Source: Bathynomus jamesi
Lineage: Eukaryota; Arthropoda; Malacostraca; Isopoda; Cirolanidae
Length of the DNA stretch: 64,000 nt
Reading direction: 5' to 3'
NCBI GenBank assembly: GCA_023014485.1
Contig: JAJOZX010000090.1
Span: 391,001 to 455,000, forward strand
Shown: one piece after another, positions 9,720 through 20,228 of the stretch
Position numbering within the stretch: the stretch's first letter is position 1
How the letters are laid out: each line of letters begins with the position of its first letter
Position numbers and translations under genes: made by a program
Notes under the pieces: model-generated
The model's database searches: none
What the model was told of the DNA's origin: nothing
What the model saw: the letters and a program-made list of their open reading frames with translations, nothing else

Positions 9720-12170
9720 GAATTTATTCTATTTTTTTGTAAGACCTGACAAAATATTCTTATATTTTAGTATGTCGCTATGCATTAACTTTTCACTATT
9801 TAATAAGGTTTTTGCTATACCTTATTTTTTTTCAAAACTAGCACACAGAAGTGTCTTTTTATCATAATGACGTTGCAGATACTCGATATTCTCATAAAGT
9901 TATATAACTTAAAGGTATTATCAAAGTCATGAGCGCATTTGAGACAGTATTCTTTTTTTATGGTTCGGAGTTGTATATATAAGAGAGAATTAAGAAACTG
10001 AAACAAGGACGTAATAACTTTTCCCTGTAATAACTACATCGTCTACATTTACCCAATAATGGAGTAAGGATAAGAGTAATAAGAGATAAAGACTCATTAT
10101 TTATCGATCAATAGAGAAAATAAGTAAAGGAAATTTAAAAAAAGACCTGGAGCGTTAGACAAAGTTGTACCTGGTTAAACTACAAATAAATTCCACTTCA
10201 AAAATGATGGCGTAACAGAAGCATCTGAAAATTGTCTTAATTTTTTTTTGCTCCGCTTATTGAAAAAAACGTTTGCAGAGGTAAAGGGAAGAGTTGTACG
10301 CAAGAATAATTTCTAGACATAGTAATAAACCTTCAGAAAATAATAATTGACTGAAGGATCCTCTCGGAGAAACTTTTATGTATCAAGTAATAGTTATCAA
10401 TAGCCTAATAATTATTACCGGTATATTTCCTTGTAAAGGTTAAATCATTCGTTTATAAAACTCTTTCATAAGAAAAGTAAAGGTCCTGCAAATGTCAGGT
10501 CAGTTTCTTTCTAAAACTCTAGAAAAATATTGGCAAATCAGTTTTCACAATTTTAGCATCGATATACAAAACATTTTTCTCCTGAAGCAACACCTTTATA
10601 TGTATAACTAAGAAACTTTATGCGGCAGTGGAAGAAAATAAAATTATATTATTTTGTTTACCTTTCTGACTCTTTCCATATAGTAAGTAATGATGAAATA
10701 TACACGAAAAGACTCACAAATAATTAGTGTGAAATGTTATTCGAAATGACAGAGTTTACCGATTTATAAATTCTTTATTTGCAACGGTGAGGAATCATCA
10801 GAAATCTGAACATTATTTTCAAAAAATGTATATTAGTCTTTTGGAGAAAATAAGAGGCGAGTGTAGAAAAACAGGTTTTTTTTTTTAACTTATGCACAGA
10901 ACAGACGAGAACAATGTCTGCAAATACAATGCTGGTGAGCCATATAAGTTATTGCCCCATTATTTGGAGATATTTCTCCTCTTCTATATATGAAGTTTCA
11001 ACAGGACCAAGTTTTGTAGCCAAAAGAAAAAAAATTACGAGGGTAAGTAAATAATGTAAATGAAAACAGAAATCGATAGCCGCACATGTCCACGCAAAAT
11101 TATGCGCAACCATTTCACCCATTAGGCGTTACAGTTTCCATTAAACCAGCAAAGCTATCCAAATAGAAAATGAATATGATCTAATGCTTGAAGAAACATA
11201 GTATCACGAGTGTTCCCTCCTTTGTGGAATAAATTTCCTATTCAAACAGTAACCATCCCTTCCCAGTTTTAAATCTATTAAAGGGTCATATTGAAATCTT
11301 GATAACCCATTACGTGAAATATTATGAAGAATAATATAAAGAACTATATAATATAAGACAAAAAGATATTGGTTGCAAAGAATTATAGGTCGGATGCAGT
11401 CTTCAGTAACAGACACGACGTAATACCTTATATCTGATGACCTATATACATAGGTCAGGAAATATAAATTCAAATGTTTGCTGATATGCTCTCTGTATCG
11501 CTAAATCCACTGAATCCCAATTCCATTTAGGAAGAGATACGCGTTTTTCACAGTATTTGTATCTAATTTTATTTCATCTTAGACCCAAACATTGCTATGT
11601 CAATTTTATAATAAAACTCCGAGATCAGTGTAATCCTGAAATATCTGTTATTACTAATGTTGGTACGTTAAATTTCATTATACTCGTGTCGCTTATTTTT
11701 ATTTAAGATATAAAATGATTAAATGATGTTTTTCCAGTCTTTTAATTAATCTTCATGTCATTATCTTGAAATATCTTCTTGACATGAAAGGTTTAACAAT
11801 TTGTTTGTTTCTTTTTCTTAAAGAAAGAATGGCAAAGGGATTGCTGCATGAGAAAACGGAACGACAAAACGGCAAACAACTCGCGTGTTCGCGTGTTCAA
11901 CATTGAAACATATACACCGAATCAAGAATAGCAACAACCACAGGAGTTTCAAGGACACGGCCCCGAAGAAGGTAATCAAAATTAAAATCACCAGTGATAA
12001 CGTGACACACGATGTAATTCAAGCATGCATCACAGTAAAACCCAACCTACGTGAACGAGTTCTTAAAGCCATTTAAAAAGAGATTTTCTAAAATGTAGTC
12101 AAATTCTAAAAAAACACTATTCGCCACTCGTATGTAAGAAATGAAATCATATGTTTTCGTGGGTTATACT
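9720..12170. other. No recognisable gene (2.4 kb)
   Basis: AT-rich sequence with no transposon ends, coding family or RNA gene that I recognise. A frame at 11885-12076 (63 codons, no ATG start) is preceded by a pyrimidine-rich stretch ending AAAG. It could be a decayed exon or chance, and I assign it no function. This is the longest stretch in the window without an identified mobile element. Confidence 0.45.
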
Positions 12171-12177
12171 GTAGCAA

Positions 12178-12372
12178 TGGGGTAACACCGCTTCCTATCA
12201 ATAATTGAAGTTAAGCGACGTTGGGTCTGAATTGAAATTGGATGGGGGACCATCCTCCGCGTCCAGATTATGTAGCGATCCGTGTTTCGAATCCCACGTG
12301 AAGCTGTAGGTCATCTCCTTCATATGACCTTAGATGTCACGAAGGATGTTAAACAACCCCATAAAAAAATTA
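12178..12372 (+). mobile_element. 5S rRNA-derived SINE (SINE3 type)
   Basis: The head contains GAAGTTAAGCGACGTTGGGT and TTGGATGGGGGACC, which match the internal promoter region (A box and C box) of 5S rRNA. The 5S-like part is diverged and is followed by unrelated sequence, so this is not a working 5S gene. From about 12281 it continues with TTTCGAATCCCACGTGAAGC and TGTAGGTC, the same body found after the tRNA-Ser-like head in the SINEs at 6668 and 8466. It ends in an A-rich tail. Confidence 0.8.
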
Positions 12373-12571
12373 TTTTGAAGAGACCAAAAGTGAAAAACGT
12401 ATCGACTTTGAAAAATTTTGTAAGTTATTTGTGAATTCATTGTTCGTTTAAAGTATAGTGTCTTTCTCTTCGTCATATTGGAAATAAATTACTGAAAGTA
12501 ACAACGCTTTTATAGTTATTTCATTTACTTCATTTTTTTCCCCTTTTATCATCTCTATATAAATAAATCAT

Positions 12572-12574
<3 letters not shown>

Positions 12575-12609
<35 letters not shown>

Positions 12610-12616
12610 ATTATTA
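12575..12616. repeat. (ATT)n microsatellite
   Basis: About 13 copies of ATT with one interruption, next to a LINE tail. Confidence 0.95.
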
Positions 12617-12649
12617 GTCAAAGTAGCAGTATACTCGACGTTCAGATTA

Positions 12650-12712
12650 AGAGGACTGCATTGCACTGCATTGCGGGCATTTGCCCTTGGCCCTTCCTTC
12701 CTGCATAAAAAA
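12650..12712 (+). mobile_element. LINE 3' tail fragment
   Basis: GCGGGCATTTGCCC followed by CCTTCCTTCCTGCAT and A-rich sequence matches, in the opposite orientation, the 3' end of the LINE at 7189-7520. Only the 3' tail remains. Confidence 0.6.
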
Positions 12713-12794
12713 ACTTGCAAATTATGATCAGACATGACCTTGCAGCACTGTTTTATATATACACATGTGTGTATGTATATATATATATATATAT

Positions 12795-12880
12795 ATATAT
12801 TTGAGAGGAGGGGCAACAAGCTTGATCTTCGTGAAATGAGGAATCATCGCACGGAACATTTGAAAGGTTGAAAAGTATAT
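12795..12880 (+). mobile_element. LINE 3' tail fragment, second family
   Basis: CAAGCTTGATCTTCGTG followed by CACGGAACATTTGAAAGG resembles the 3' end of the LINE at 20229-20930 (AGCTTGACTTTCGTGTG, CACGGAACATCAACGAGG). It lies directly after a (TA)n tract. Confidence 0.5.
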
Positions 12881-12940
12881 CAGTTTTGCATGCTGATCGT
12901 TCAATTTCCTTAAACTTGATTTCTTCCATTACTTGATATA

Positions 12941-13166
12941 CACGGTGAACCAAAAGTAGGTGGACAGTAGGTTGAATACGGTTTGTGTTATATTATATTA
13001 TAACTATGGTGTTCATTATAACTATGGTGTTTGTGTTTTATTATATTAAATATTATAACTAAATTTATTTAAATTTTATTTTGTATTATAGTATACAAAA
13101 AAATTAAATATGTATTCTCAAAATAAACGTTATCATTTACTGTCCACCTACATTTGGTTCACCCTA
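12941..13166. mobile_element. mariner-type MITE, TIR ~CACGGTGAACCAAAAGTAGG
   Basis: Left end CACGGTGAACCAAAAGTAGG and right end CCTACATTTGGTTCACCC are inverted over about 30 bp (both continue with GTGGACAGTA or its complement). TA dinucleotides flank both ends. About 226 bp with no coding capacity. It truncates the LINE remnant to its right. Confidence 0.8.
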
Positions 13167-13169
13167 TAC

Positions 13170-14250
13170 ATTTCTAAACACGCCACCTGAAGCAACTGCA
13201 CTCACACTTACTTCCTGTTCACTTAACAGCTCGCTAAAATACTCTTTCAGTCTCTCGCTTATTTGCTTATCCTACACCCACAAATTGCTATTCTTATATT
13301 TATTTCATATTACCAATCATTCTATCAGAATGACCTTTGTACGTCCTCCTTTTTTGCAGATTAACGTTCTGTTCTCCAAATGCTGCTCGTTCAATCTCTC
13401 TGTGTATTTTTTTACCACTCATTCAATATTTTCTTGCATTGTTTAACTCATCACATCTCCTTTCATCTCTGTCCGACTGCATTTGTTACATTCTCTCCAT
13501 GACTAGCATCTTTTCTTTCACTGTATTCTTCGCATCAGCGTTCCACTATGCATTCGCCTTTCCCTTCACTCCATTTCGTTTACACCACATACATGATAAG
13601 TTGTCGCCACTATATGTTCTTGATACACATTCCGCAGCATATTCCGTACATCCATTTGTTTATCATCCATCTCTCCCACAACTTGATCTACAGTTTTTCT
13701 GTACTCTGTTGGCACTGCATTAGAATTTAGCCTTTCAACTTTTATTCTCTGTCTTTCCACTGTCTCTCTTCCTTTTATGCCAAACACCAACCAACTTAAC
13801 TTTACCCAATACAATCATATGATCTGACAACCCCCATTCAACCCCGGCATAGCTTTTGCATTGTATACAACCTCCAGCTTTTGTTTACTCACTATGATAC
13901 ATAATCTATCATACCCTTCTCCGCTCTTTCTTATCTCTCTCATTTATGGATGTCATTCTTCTGGAAGTGATTTTATAATACGCAGACTTTCCAAGCACAA
14001 TTCTTTCATTTTATCGCCAATGTCATTCATTCCGAACATACCATGCTTATCAGTCATTCCCAGATCAAGGCCACCTCCCATTTTCCCATTCAGATTACCC
14101 ATTATAACAATTCTATACGTATTTCCCCATGCTTCCAAGAATATCAGTTAGCATATTCCAGAAATTATTCTTCTCTTTTACACATGTATTTTCACATGGC
14201 GCTTATGCTACAATCATTGCTACTTTCACTCTATTGAACTTAAACTTAGC
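13170..14250 (-). pseudogene. RTE-like LINE remnant (endonuclease region)
   Basis: On the minus strand, about 14138 to 13953 encodes YRIVIMGNLNGKMGGG, then KHGMFGMNDIGDKMKELCLE. This is the MGDLN block of the apurinic-like endonuclease of RTE/craniofacial-development-protein-like LINEs. Further along, 13814 to 13566 gives RETVERQRIKVERLNSNAVP and TEYRKTVDQVVGEMDD, a linker usually found before the reverse transcriptase in these elements. Frames are broken throughout. The RT itself is missing because the element is cut by the MITE at 12941-13166. The remainder is antisense pyrimidine-rich sequence. Confidence 0.65.
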
Positions 14251-14987
14251 AAACAGGCATCTGTCGCAAACGCATTCAAATTCCGCCATATATTCTTGTC
14301 ACTCACCTTTCATCATCAGAGCCAGTGGGGTACCCAAGGGTGGGGATTGGAGTTCAGCAGAGCATTTTTTTCCCTTAAGATTAGACTGCCTTCCCTTTCT
14401 TGTATACAAAATAGAACAAAAATGCTCTATGATGTCAGTGACGATTTGGATGAGCTCAATAAAAAACATGAAAACTGGATATTGTCACATATGGTATGTA
14501 AATTTGTAAAAAATAAGTGAACAGTGTTTAATACTTACATGTTTAAATTTACTGCAAAAACATTTTTAGGCCCCGTCAGTCCCCTTCTTCTCAATAAAAA
14601 AGAAAATTTCTTCATACTCAATTCCACACTGTTTATTCCTTTCCACTCAACATCGCCATTCCCTTTCAGATTGGTTTCGCACAGACCAAATAAGTCAAAA
14701 CGTCCGTCTTAAAAAATATTGGCTACTTGCATCGCCTTTGCATCCTCTAACACTTCACATGGTCGCTTGTAGTAGAGTATTTTTCAAACCTTGTAGTTTT
14801 TTTTTCCAATCTTGTTAAGCAGAATGAGGAGGAGGATGCAACCATATATAGTCATAACATAATTGAATATATCAATAAACGTATAATCATAATCAAATTT
14901 GCACATAAATCCTAAATATTTATGTTCATTCTAAATTAAATGCTTTATTGATTTTAGGATTTTAACTCAGTTTATTAGTAAAAGATG
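14250..14987. other. Unassigned sequence
   Basis: Possibly more of the 5' part of the LINE remnant interrupted by a short insertion around 14325-14575. I find no diagnostic motif. Confidence 0.3.
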
Positions 14988-15039
14988 ACAGTGAAAGGCT
15001 AACTAGAGAAGGCTGGAGGCCCTGATCTTCAGGTGATCC
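14988..15039. mobile_element. Right-end fragment of the GGATCACC MITE
   Basis: GGCTAACTAGAGAAGGCTGG, then CCCTGATCTTCAGGTGATCC, matches the right end of the MITE at 15526-15727. It is followed by AGATAGGG (15040-15047), the reverse complement of CCCTATCT at 15728-15735. The two sites are therefore the two halves of one original TSD. Confidence 0.8.
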
Positions 15040-15525
15040 AGATAGGGCAAAGAGGAAGCCGTACTTTATGTGTTTAGGGAGACCATATAAAATACCAGGA
15101 GCAGTGCCATAATAATAATCTACCAGTATGTTATTAGATTTCAAAGATCTGAGATAATTATTAATTTTACCCTCCAGCTTAATAATATACTTATAAACAT
15201 CTTCTAACTTCTGAAATTTCGAAACGTTCGATAAAATATTGAACATCTAATCCGGTTTATTTAGAAGAACCACACCGTTACGCTTGTCTGATTTACAGAT
15301 AATGATATTAGTATCCGATTTAAGATTTTGCACTATATTAAAATCATAAGAAAATAAAGAACAAAATATCCTAAAACTCTTAAAAGAGAACTAAAACCCA
15401 CGAACTAAATACCTTATCCTTTCAAGGCCAGAATTTTTTGTAGGGTTAAGTTCTGAGTGCGTGTATTTGAAATGCTACCAATTTATACCGGTCGTCATAA
15501 AGGATTAAATTATGGCAGAATTCGG
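15040..15525 (-). pseudogene. Penelope-like element RT, N-terminal part (inverted segment)
   Basis: Read on the minus strand, about 15355 to 15250 gives SDTNIIICKSDKRNGVVLLN, the diagnostic PDKGxGVVI block of Penelope-like reverse transcriptases. An in-frame TAG follows. Then FNILSNVSKFQKLEDVYKY leads to TAPGILYGLPKHIKYG, the GLPKIHK block, after a further frame shift. The coding sequence stops exactly at CCCTATCT next to a MITE end. The continuation of the polymerase lies on the plus strand from 15728, so this segment was inverted relative to the rest. It is a pseudogene. Confidence 0.8.
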
Positions 15526-15727
15526 GGATCACTTGAAGATCAGGGCCCCTAGCCTTCCTTAGTTAGTCTTATAAGCCTAACTAAGAAAATATCACGAACT
15601 AACCTAACCAATCGTTAGGCCAACTGTACGCCCTTGACGAATGGTTAGGTTAGGTCGTGATATTTTCGTTAATTAACCTTATAAAGCTAACTAAAGAAGG
15701 CTGGGGGCCCTGATCTTCAGGTGATTC
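15526..15727. mobile_element. MITE, TIR GGATCACCTGAAGATCAGG (copy 2)
   Basis: Left end GGATCACTTGAAGATCAGG and right end CCTGATCTTCAGGTGATTC, each with one or two changes from the consensus. The interior has an inverted repeat of CTAACCTAACCAATCG with CGAATGGTTAGGTTAGG. The right flank is CCCTATCT. The left flank does not match it, because the target was rearranged after insertion. Confidence 0.85.
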
Positions 15728-16112
15728 CCCTATCTTGTCTGCCAATGATTCTACTATTGATCCTATAACACGTAATCAATTTACTTTACGTGATTCTTTT
15801 ATGTTTGTCGATTTTATCGAATCTATTAATAAAACTGGTTATTACACGACTGATGTAGAATCTCTTTTTAATAACGTACCTGAAGAGAAGACCCGTAACA
15901 TTATAGCTAATAATTTGTTTCGAAATAATGTTGATACTTTTGGCCTGAATAAGTTTAATTTCTCGCGTTTGTTATATCTTACAGTGAACGATACTTCTTT
16001 TAAATTTAACGTACAACCATACGAACAATTAGAGAGGGTGGCTATGGGTTCTCTCTTAGGTTCATCGTTTGCTAATAGGTTTTTGTGTCATTATGAACAG
16101 ATCTGGCTACAT

Positions 16113-16314
16113 CAGGGGTTCTTAACCTTTTTAGGCTGCGATCCAAATTCTGGTCTCGGGGCGAGCTCGGCGACCAATGCCTTCAAACAGTTCACTCGTA
16201 ATAGATAATAAAATAAATAATGATGGTAACATAATTAGGGATAACATAAATAAATGATAAATGACAATTTAATGACCCAAGTTTGGGTCGCGTCCCAGAG
16301 GTTAAGAACCCCTG
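16113..16314. mobile_element. hAT-type MITE inside the PLE
   Basis: A 202-bp element with ends CAGGGGTTCTTAACC and GGTTAAGAACCCCTG and a perfect 8-bp TSD GGCTACAT (16105-16112 and 16315-16322). Removing it and one TSD copy restores continuity of the PLE reading between HYEQIWLH and DCPSQFRPV. The TIR and TSD are typical of hAT. Confidence 0.95.
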
Positions 16315-17431
16315 GGCTACATGATTGCCCCTCACAATTTCGTCCTGTTGCTTATAAACGTTCTGTGGGTGATTGGTTTATTGTTTAAACACAAAGATGA
16401 TGTTCCTCTTTTTCTCGAGTACATGAACTCTCGTCATCAGAATTTTTGGATTTACTATGGAAACTGAGTCAAATGATAAACTCCATTTTCTCGACGTTTT
16501 GGTTATTCGCGGTACTTCTTCATTTACTACTTCGGTTGAGTGAAAGAGAACCACTACTCTGCTTGGTACCAATTATTTTAGTTCAATTCCTTTTATTTTT
16601 AAAATTACTAGTTTGAAATGCAGAATTATCAGAGCTTTAAGAATCTCCCCTTTTTGGTTATTTCATGGGGAGTTCGAGTATCTTAGATAATTTTCCCATT
16701 TTAATCTTTATCTATCGAAGTTGACTGATAATGGTATTCATGATTTCTTAAATGATGTTTATTAATCTAAACAATTGTCTCTTACCGTCCCTAAGCTTAA
16801 AATTTATGTTAAGTTGCCTATTTTAAAATTTTCCAACTTCGTTGGTATGCTTAAGAATTTACTGAATAGATATTTTCCTCATTGTCAGTTTGCTTTTCTT
16901 ACTTTAAATAATTTGTCTCTTCACATTTTTTAATCATAAAGATAGACTCTCGTTTCTTCGAGATCCTCTGTTGTTTACTTGTTTTCGTGTGCGAGTCGCA
17001 ATGTATGATAGGTCAAGCATGACAGCAATTGAGACAGAGGGTGGACAAGCATGAAAGTATCTCTCATAGGTCTGGTTGATCTGTGTCTAATCCAGAATTT
17101 TCGTCTATATCTAATCATTCTGTAAGTTGTGATCATCCGTTTAATATAAATAATTTTTCTATTTTATCATCTTCCGCTAATGCCGTTGATCTGAGAATAA
17201 CGGAGTCTATATTTATCCAATAACTCCATCCGTCCCTTAATTAATATATTTGGCTGCTCCCATAAAACTTAAATATTGTCTAAACTATCCAACTTTTACT
17301 TATTGTCTACAATGAATTTATGTATTCTAGTTTTACTTTTTGTCTGTGATATTTAAGTTTTATAACTTCATTTTGCTTTCATAGTTTTGCTTTTCTTTTA
17401 TGTATTCGTTTGGGTTATCTTTTTAAATTTG

Positions 17432-17470
17432 CTGAAGATGAATCCAGTTGAGATTCGAAACGTCCTGTTG
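17432..17470 (+). ncRNA. Hammerhead-like motif at PLE 3' end
   Basis: CTGAAGATGAATCC, a short loop, then GATTCGAAACGTC. A CTGANGA box, a self-complementary stem (GAATC/GATTC) and a CGAAAC box occur in hammerhead order. PLEs are known to carry hammerhead ribozymes near their ends. Here one unpaired base separates CTGAAGA from the stem, so cleavage activity is uncertain. Confidence 0.45.
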
Positions 17471-17514
17471 TGGAACAAGTGTTTTATGCAGTCGCCTTGG
17501 CCTTCATCCTCCTG

Positions 17515-17518
<4 letters not shown>

Positions 17519-17566
<48 letters not shown>

Positions 17567-17584
17567 TATATATATATATATATA
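17519..17584. repeat. (TA)n microsatellite
   Basis: Long TA tract with one AATT interruption, between the PLE 3' end and a mariner. Confidence 0.9.
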
Positions 17585-17621
17585 TAGGGTGGGAGGAAAG
17601 TACTTAAGGATTTTATATATA

Positions 17622-18126
17622 CAGTGGACCCCCGTTTAACGATCGTAAGTGGTGCAAAAAAACCATCGGTACACGAAAAAATCGTTACACGAACCCATTA
17701 TAACATGTATATGGCCTAATTGGTACAAATGTTTCGAAAATACACTCTTGCAAGACTTAAAAATACTAATTTTCCATGTTTAAAAGGATATTTTAACAAT
17801 ACATGATATTTTAACACCAAAAATGTATTATAACTTATTTTGCTGTAAATAAATAATAAAAACAATTAAATAAACATAATTAAATGAAGAAATAAATAAA
17901 GAAATTATTTACCTTAAAAGGTTGGTGGAGTGTAACATGGATGAAAATCGATGGTGGTATTCGTGGGGTTGGAGGAGAAAATTATTGTTGGAAGGAGAAT
18001 CTCCTTCAATCGTGAATTTGGCGCGATCGTTCAAAAATCGTTACACGGGCAATATATTCTCAATGAGGCTTGATCGTAACACGATTTAATCGTAACACGA
18101 ACCAATCGGTAAGCGGGGGTCCACTG
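17622..18126. mobile_element. Tigger/pogo-like MITE, TIR CAGTGGACCCCCGTTTAACG
   Basis: A 505-bp element with ends CAGTGGACCCCCGTTTAACG and TAAGCGGGGGTCCACTG, flanked by TA (17620-17621 and 18127-18128). The interior has several ATCGTTACACGA-like motifs and their complements near both ends. The TIR resembles pogo/Tigger elements. No transposase is present. Confidence 0.85.
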
Positions 18127-18261
18127 TACAACTATTTAGTTAACAACTTATATATGGATAAGCGTTCAAATGAAACAAATCAAGCAAAAAGTCTATAAGA
18201 ATTTTATTTCTACAAATATTTTGTTAAATTGTTATTTAATCTTCAAAGAGTTCTCCATCCG

Positions 18262-19301
18262 CTATGATACGTTTGTGGATTCTCTCGTGAAATTCTCCAT
18301 TGTTCTTCTAAACATATTGAGTGGGCTCCTTTTCAGTTCTTCATCTATTGTGCGGCCGAGGGTATTCACATTGGATAGATGAAACCAGGAGTGTAGAGTT
18401 TGCCACGCAAATAAGCCCAAACCCACTAGCCAGAAATCACATGGGGTTAAGGTTAAATCAGGTGATCTGGCTGGCCACTCGATGGGACCTCGCCGCCCAA
18501 TCCATTTTCCTTCAAGGTTCGTATCCAGAATCTCACGGGCAGCTGCAGAATAATGTGGCGGTGCTCCATCATGCTCACAAAGCCAATTCTTGCCAACGCC
18601 ATTAGTAAACTGTGGCAAACTTTTCTCTTAATACCAGGCAATAGCGTTTTCCATCCATCGTATCTCTCGATATGTCAAAGGAAACGAGTCCTGAATAACC
18701 AATGTACGCCCAAACTTGTAGTGTAGCCGTTTTAACGGGTTTACTCAATCGTATTCTGGGATTTTTTTCGCCCAGTAGTGAACATTATGTTTGTTTCCGT
18801 TACTCGTTAAACCGAAGACACATTCATCTGAAAATTTTATCTTTCGAACAAAATCTGGATCACGGTTGAACTTTTGTCTCATTGTTTCAGCAAACTGCAG
18901 CAGTCTTTCCGAATCATCGTTGTATATGAGCTTAGAGTAAATGGGTTTGTAATCTCGGTACCCCTGTGATTTCAATATTTTTGCTACTGAAAATTTGGAA
19001 ATACCCAATTCCTGTGCGACTTTTGTCGTTAAAGTTGTTGGAGCGACTTGAAAATTGGCGAGGACATTTTCTTTTTTTCTCGTGTCGCCGTTACTGGCCT
19101 TCTGGTTCTTGGACGATCTTTTACCAGGCTCCCTGTTTCCAAAAGTTTGAGCTTCCAGTTTCGAAGAGTAGGTGCATTTGGTAGTGGTTTATTATATTTT
19201 CCTTGAAATAAACGCAAATTTTCTTCACAATTATTATAAGAAATAGCCGATGATACAAGATACACTTTTTCTTCATTACTGCATTCCATCCCTACTGACA
19301 T
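18262..19301 (-). pseudogene. rosa-like mariner transposase, frameshifted
   Basis: Three minus-strand pieces follow the family order. 19301-19029 begins MSVGMECSNEEKVYLVSSA and has a linker RPRTRRPVTATREKKK. 19008-18745 has MGISKFSVAKILKSQGYRDY and KIKFSDECVFGL (first Asp). 18618-18262 has WLCEHDGAPPHYSAAAREIL (second Asp), then IGRRGPIEWPARSPDLTL and TPCDFWL (third Asp). The spacing between the second and third Asp is about 43 residues; a duplicated TL explains the excess over the usual 41 of rosa-type DD41D transposases. All three acidic residues survive but at least two frame breaks disable it. Confidence 0.82.
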
Positions 19302-19539
19302 GGTGCTGACTGGGGCTAGGACCTAGGGCCTAGGGCCTTCCTGTTCTAGCCTAGGTTTATTCCTGGCCTTGTATAGATGCTTTGAAAAGCATCGACTGCA
19401 GTGATATCATTGGAATTTATTTATTTATTATTAATTAACAAATTATTTGTATGTATAAAATCCTTAAACACTTTTCTCCGACCCTGTGTCTATATATATA
19501 TATATATTATATATATTATATATATATATATATACGCAC

Positions 19540-20225
19540 AGTAAGTTGCATAGATAATTATGGAACCGTTAATTATTTTTAATTGGGGTCACCAGGTGCT
19601 TTGTACCAGTCATTGAAGTCAATATATCGCGGCTTTTTCCTGTACTGAATATCATTTATACTCATTAAAATTGTCATATTGCATTAATTAGAATGTGTCG
19701 TACATTGCCTGAACTGTAAGGATTAACTGTTAATTACGATGAAGGACAATGTACATAATCTATAAAATAGAAGATAAAGAACTTGTTACACGAAGAAACA
19801 CGAATGATTTAGTGTGAGTGACGAATGACGAAACTTGCGCTATGAAGGTCTATCAAGGGCTTTGGAAGAATTGTTGATCCTTCGTGATCCGAGACTAGTC
19901 CAAGACTGACGTCTCTTTGAGTATTCTTCACTGACGTTCTTTGTGACTTAATTTTCTGGAACTTTTCTAATTTCGGCGAGAAAATCAAAGGTGGAATTTA
20001 TCAGAAGGCTAAATGAATGTAATCCGTCCCATAACTTGATGACCTTTATTGTGAGCTTTTATGGATGCTTTCCTGACAATCTCCTTAGTTTTGGGGACTT
20101 TGTCTCTTCTGGTAAGCGCAAAATTTGTGATTCTTATCGAGGTTGAGAATTGCTTGTTCCGGTAGAAGTCTGATTCGTGAGAAAAGATTATATATACGAA
20201 AAAAAATATATATATATATATATAA
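19540..20225. other. No recognisable gene
   Basis: No coding family, TIR or RNA motif recognised. A (TA)n tract lies just before, at about 19491-19534, and another at about 20207-20240. Confidence 0.4.
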
Positions 20226-20228
20226 GCT

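Larger units (their letters stand above)
15728..17475 (+). pseudogene. Penelope-like element: RT continuation, GIY-YIG remnant, 3' end
   Basis: From 15731 the sequence encodes PILSANDSTI, FTLRDSFMFVDFIESINK and TTDVESLFNNVPEEKTRNI, then AMGSLLGSSFANRFLCHYEQ, the conserved palm blocks of PLE reverse transcriptase. After a nested MITE (16113-16314) it continues with CPSQFRPVAYKRSVGDW, where the catalytic YVDD is changed to SVGD. FKHKDDVPLFLEYMN and DKLHFLDVLVIRGTSSF follow with stops and shifts. Around 16960-17240 a decayed GIY-YIG endonuclease region is recognisable by CDHPFNINNFSILSSSANAV and DLRITESIFIQ. Loss of the catalytic aspartate and many stops make it dead. A hammerhead-like motif lies at the 3' end. 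Confidence 0.85.
17585..19486 (-). mobile_element. rosa-like mariner carrying a nested MITE
   Basis: The left end reads TAGGGTGGGAGGAAAGTACT and continues TAAGGATTTTA. Reading inward from the right, the end is CAGGGTCGGAGAAAAGTGTT and continues TAAGGATTTTA. TA precedes the left end; the right flank is TG, probably mutated. A minus-strand transposase pseudogene lies at 18262-19301 and a separate MITE at 17622-18126. Without the MITE the element would be about 1.4 kb. Confidence 0.82.

Noticed and set aside
11885..12076. Possible small exon or gene
   Set aside because: No ATG start, no family match, and only one weak splice-like site; not enough to call a gene.
12178..12250. Possible 5S rRNA gene
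   Set aside because: Only the promoter-containing part resembles 5S, it is diverged, and it runs into a SINE body.
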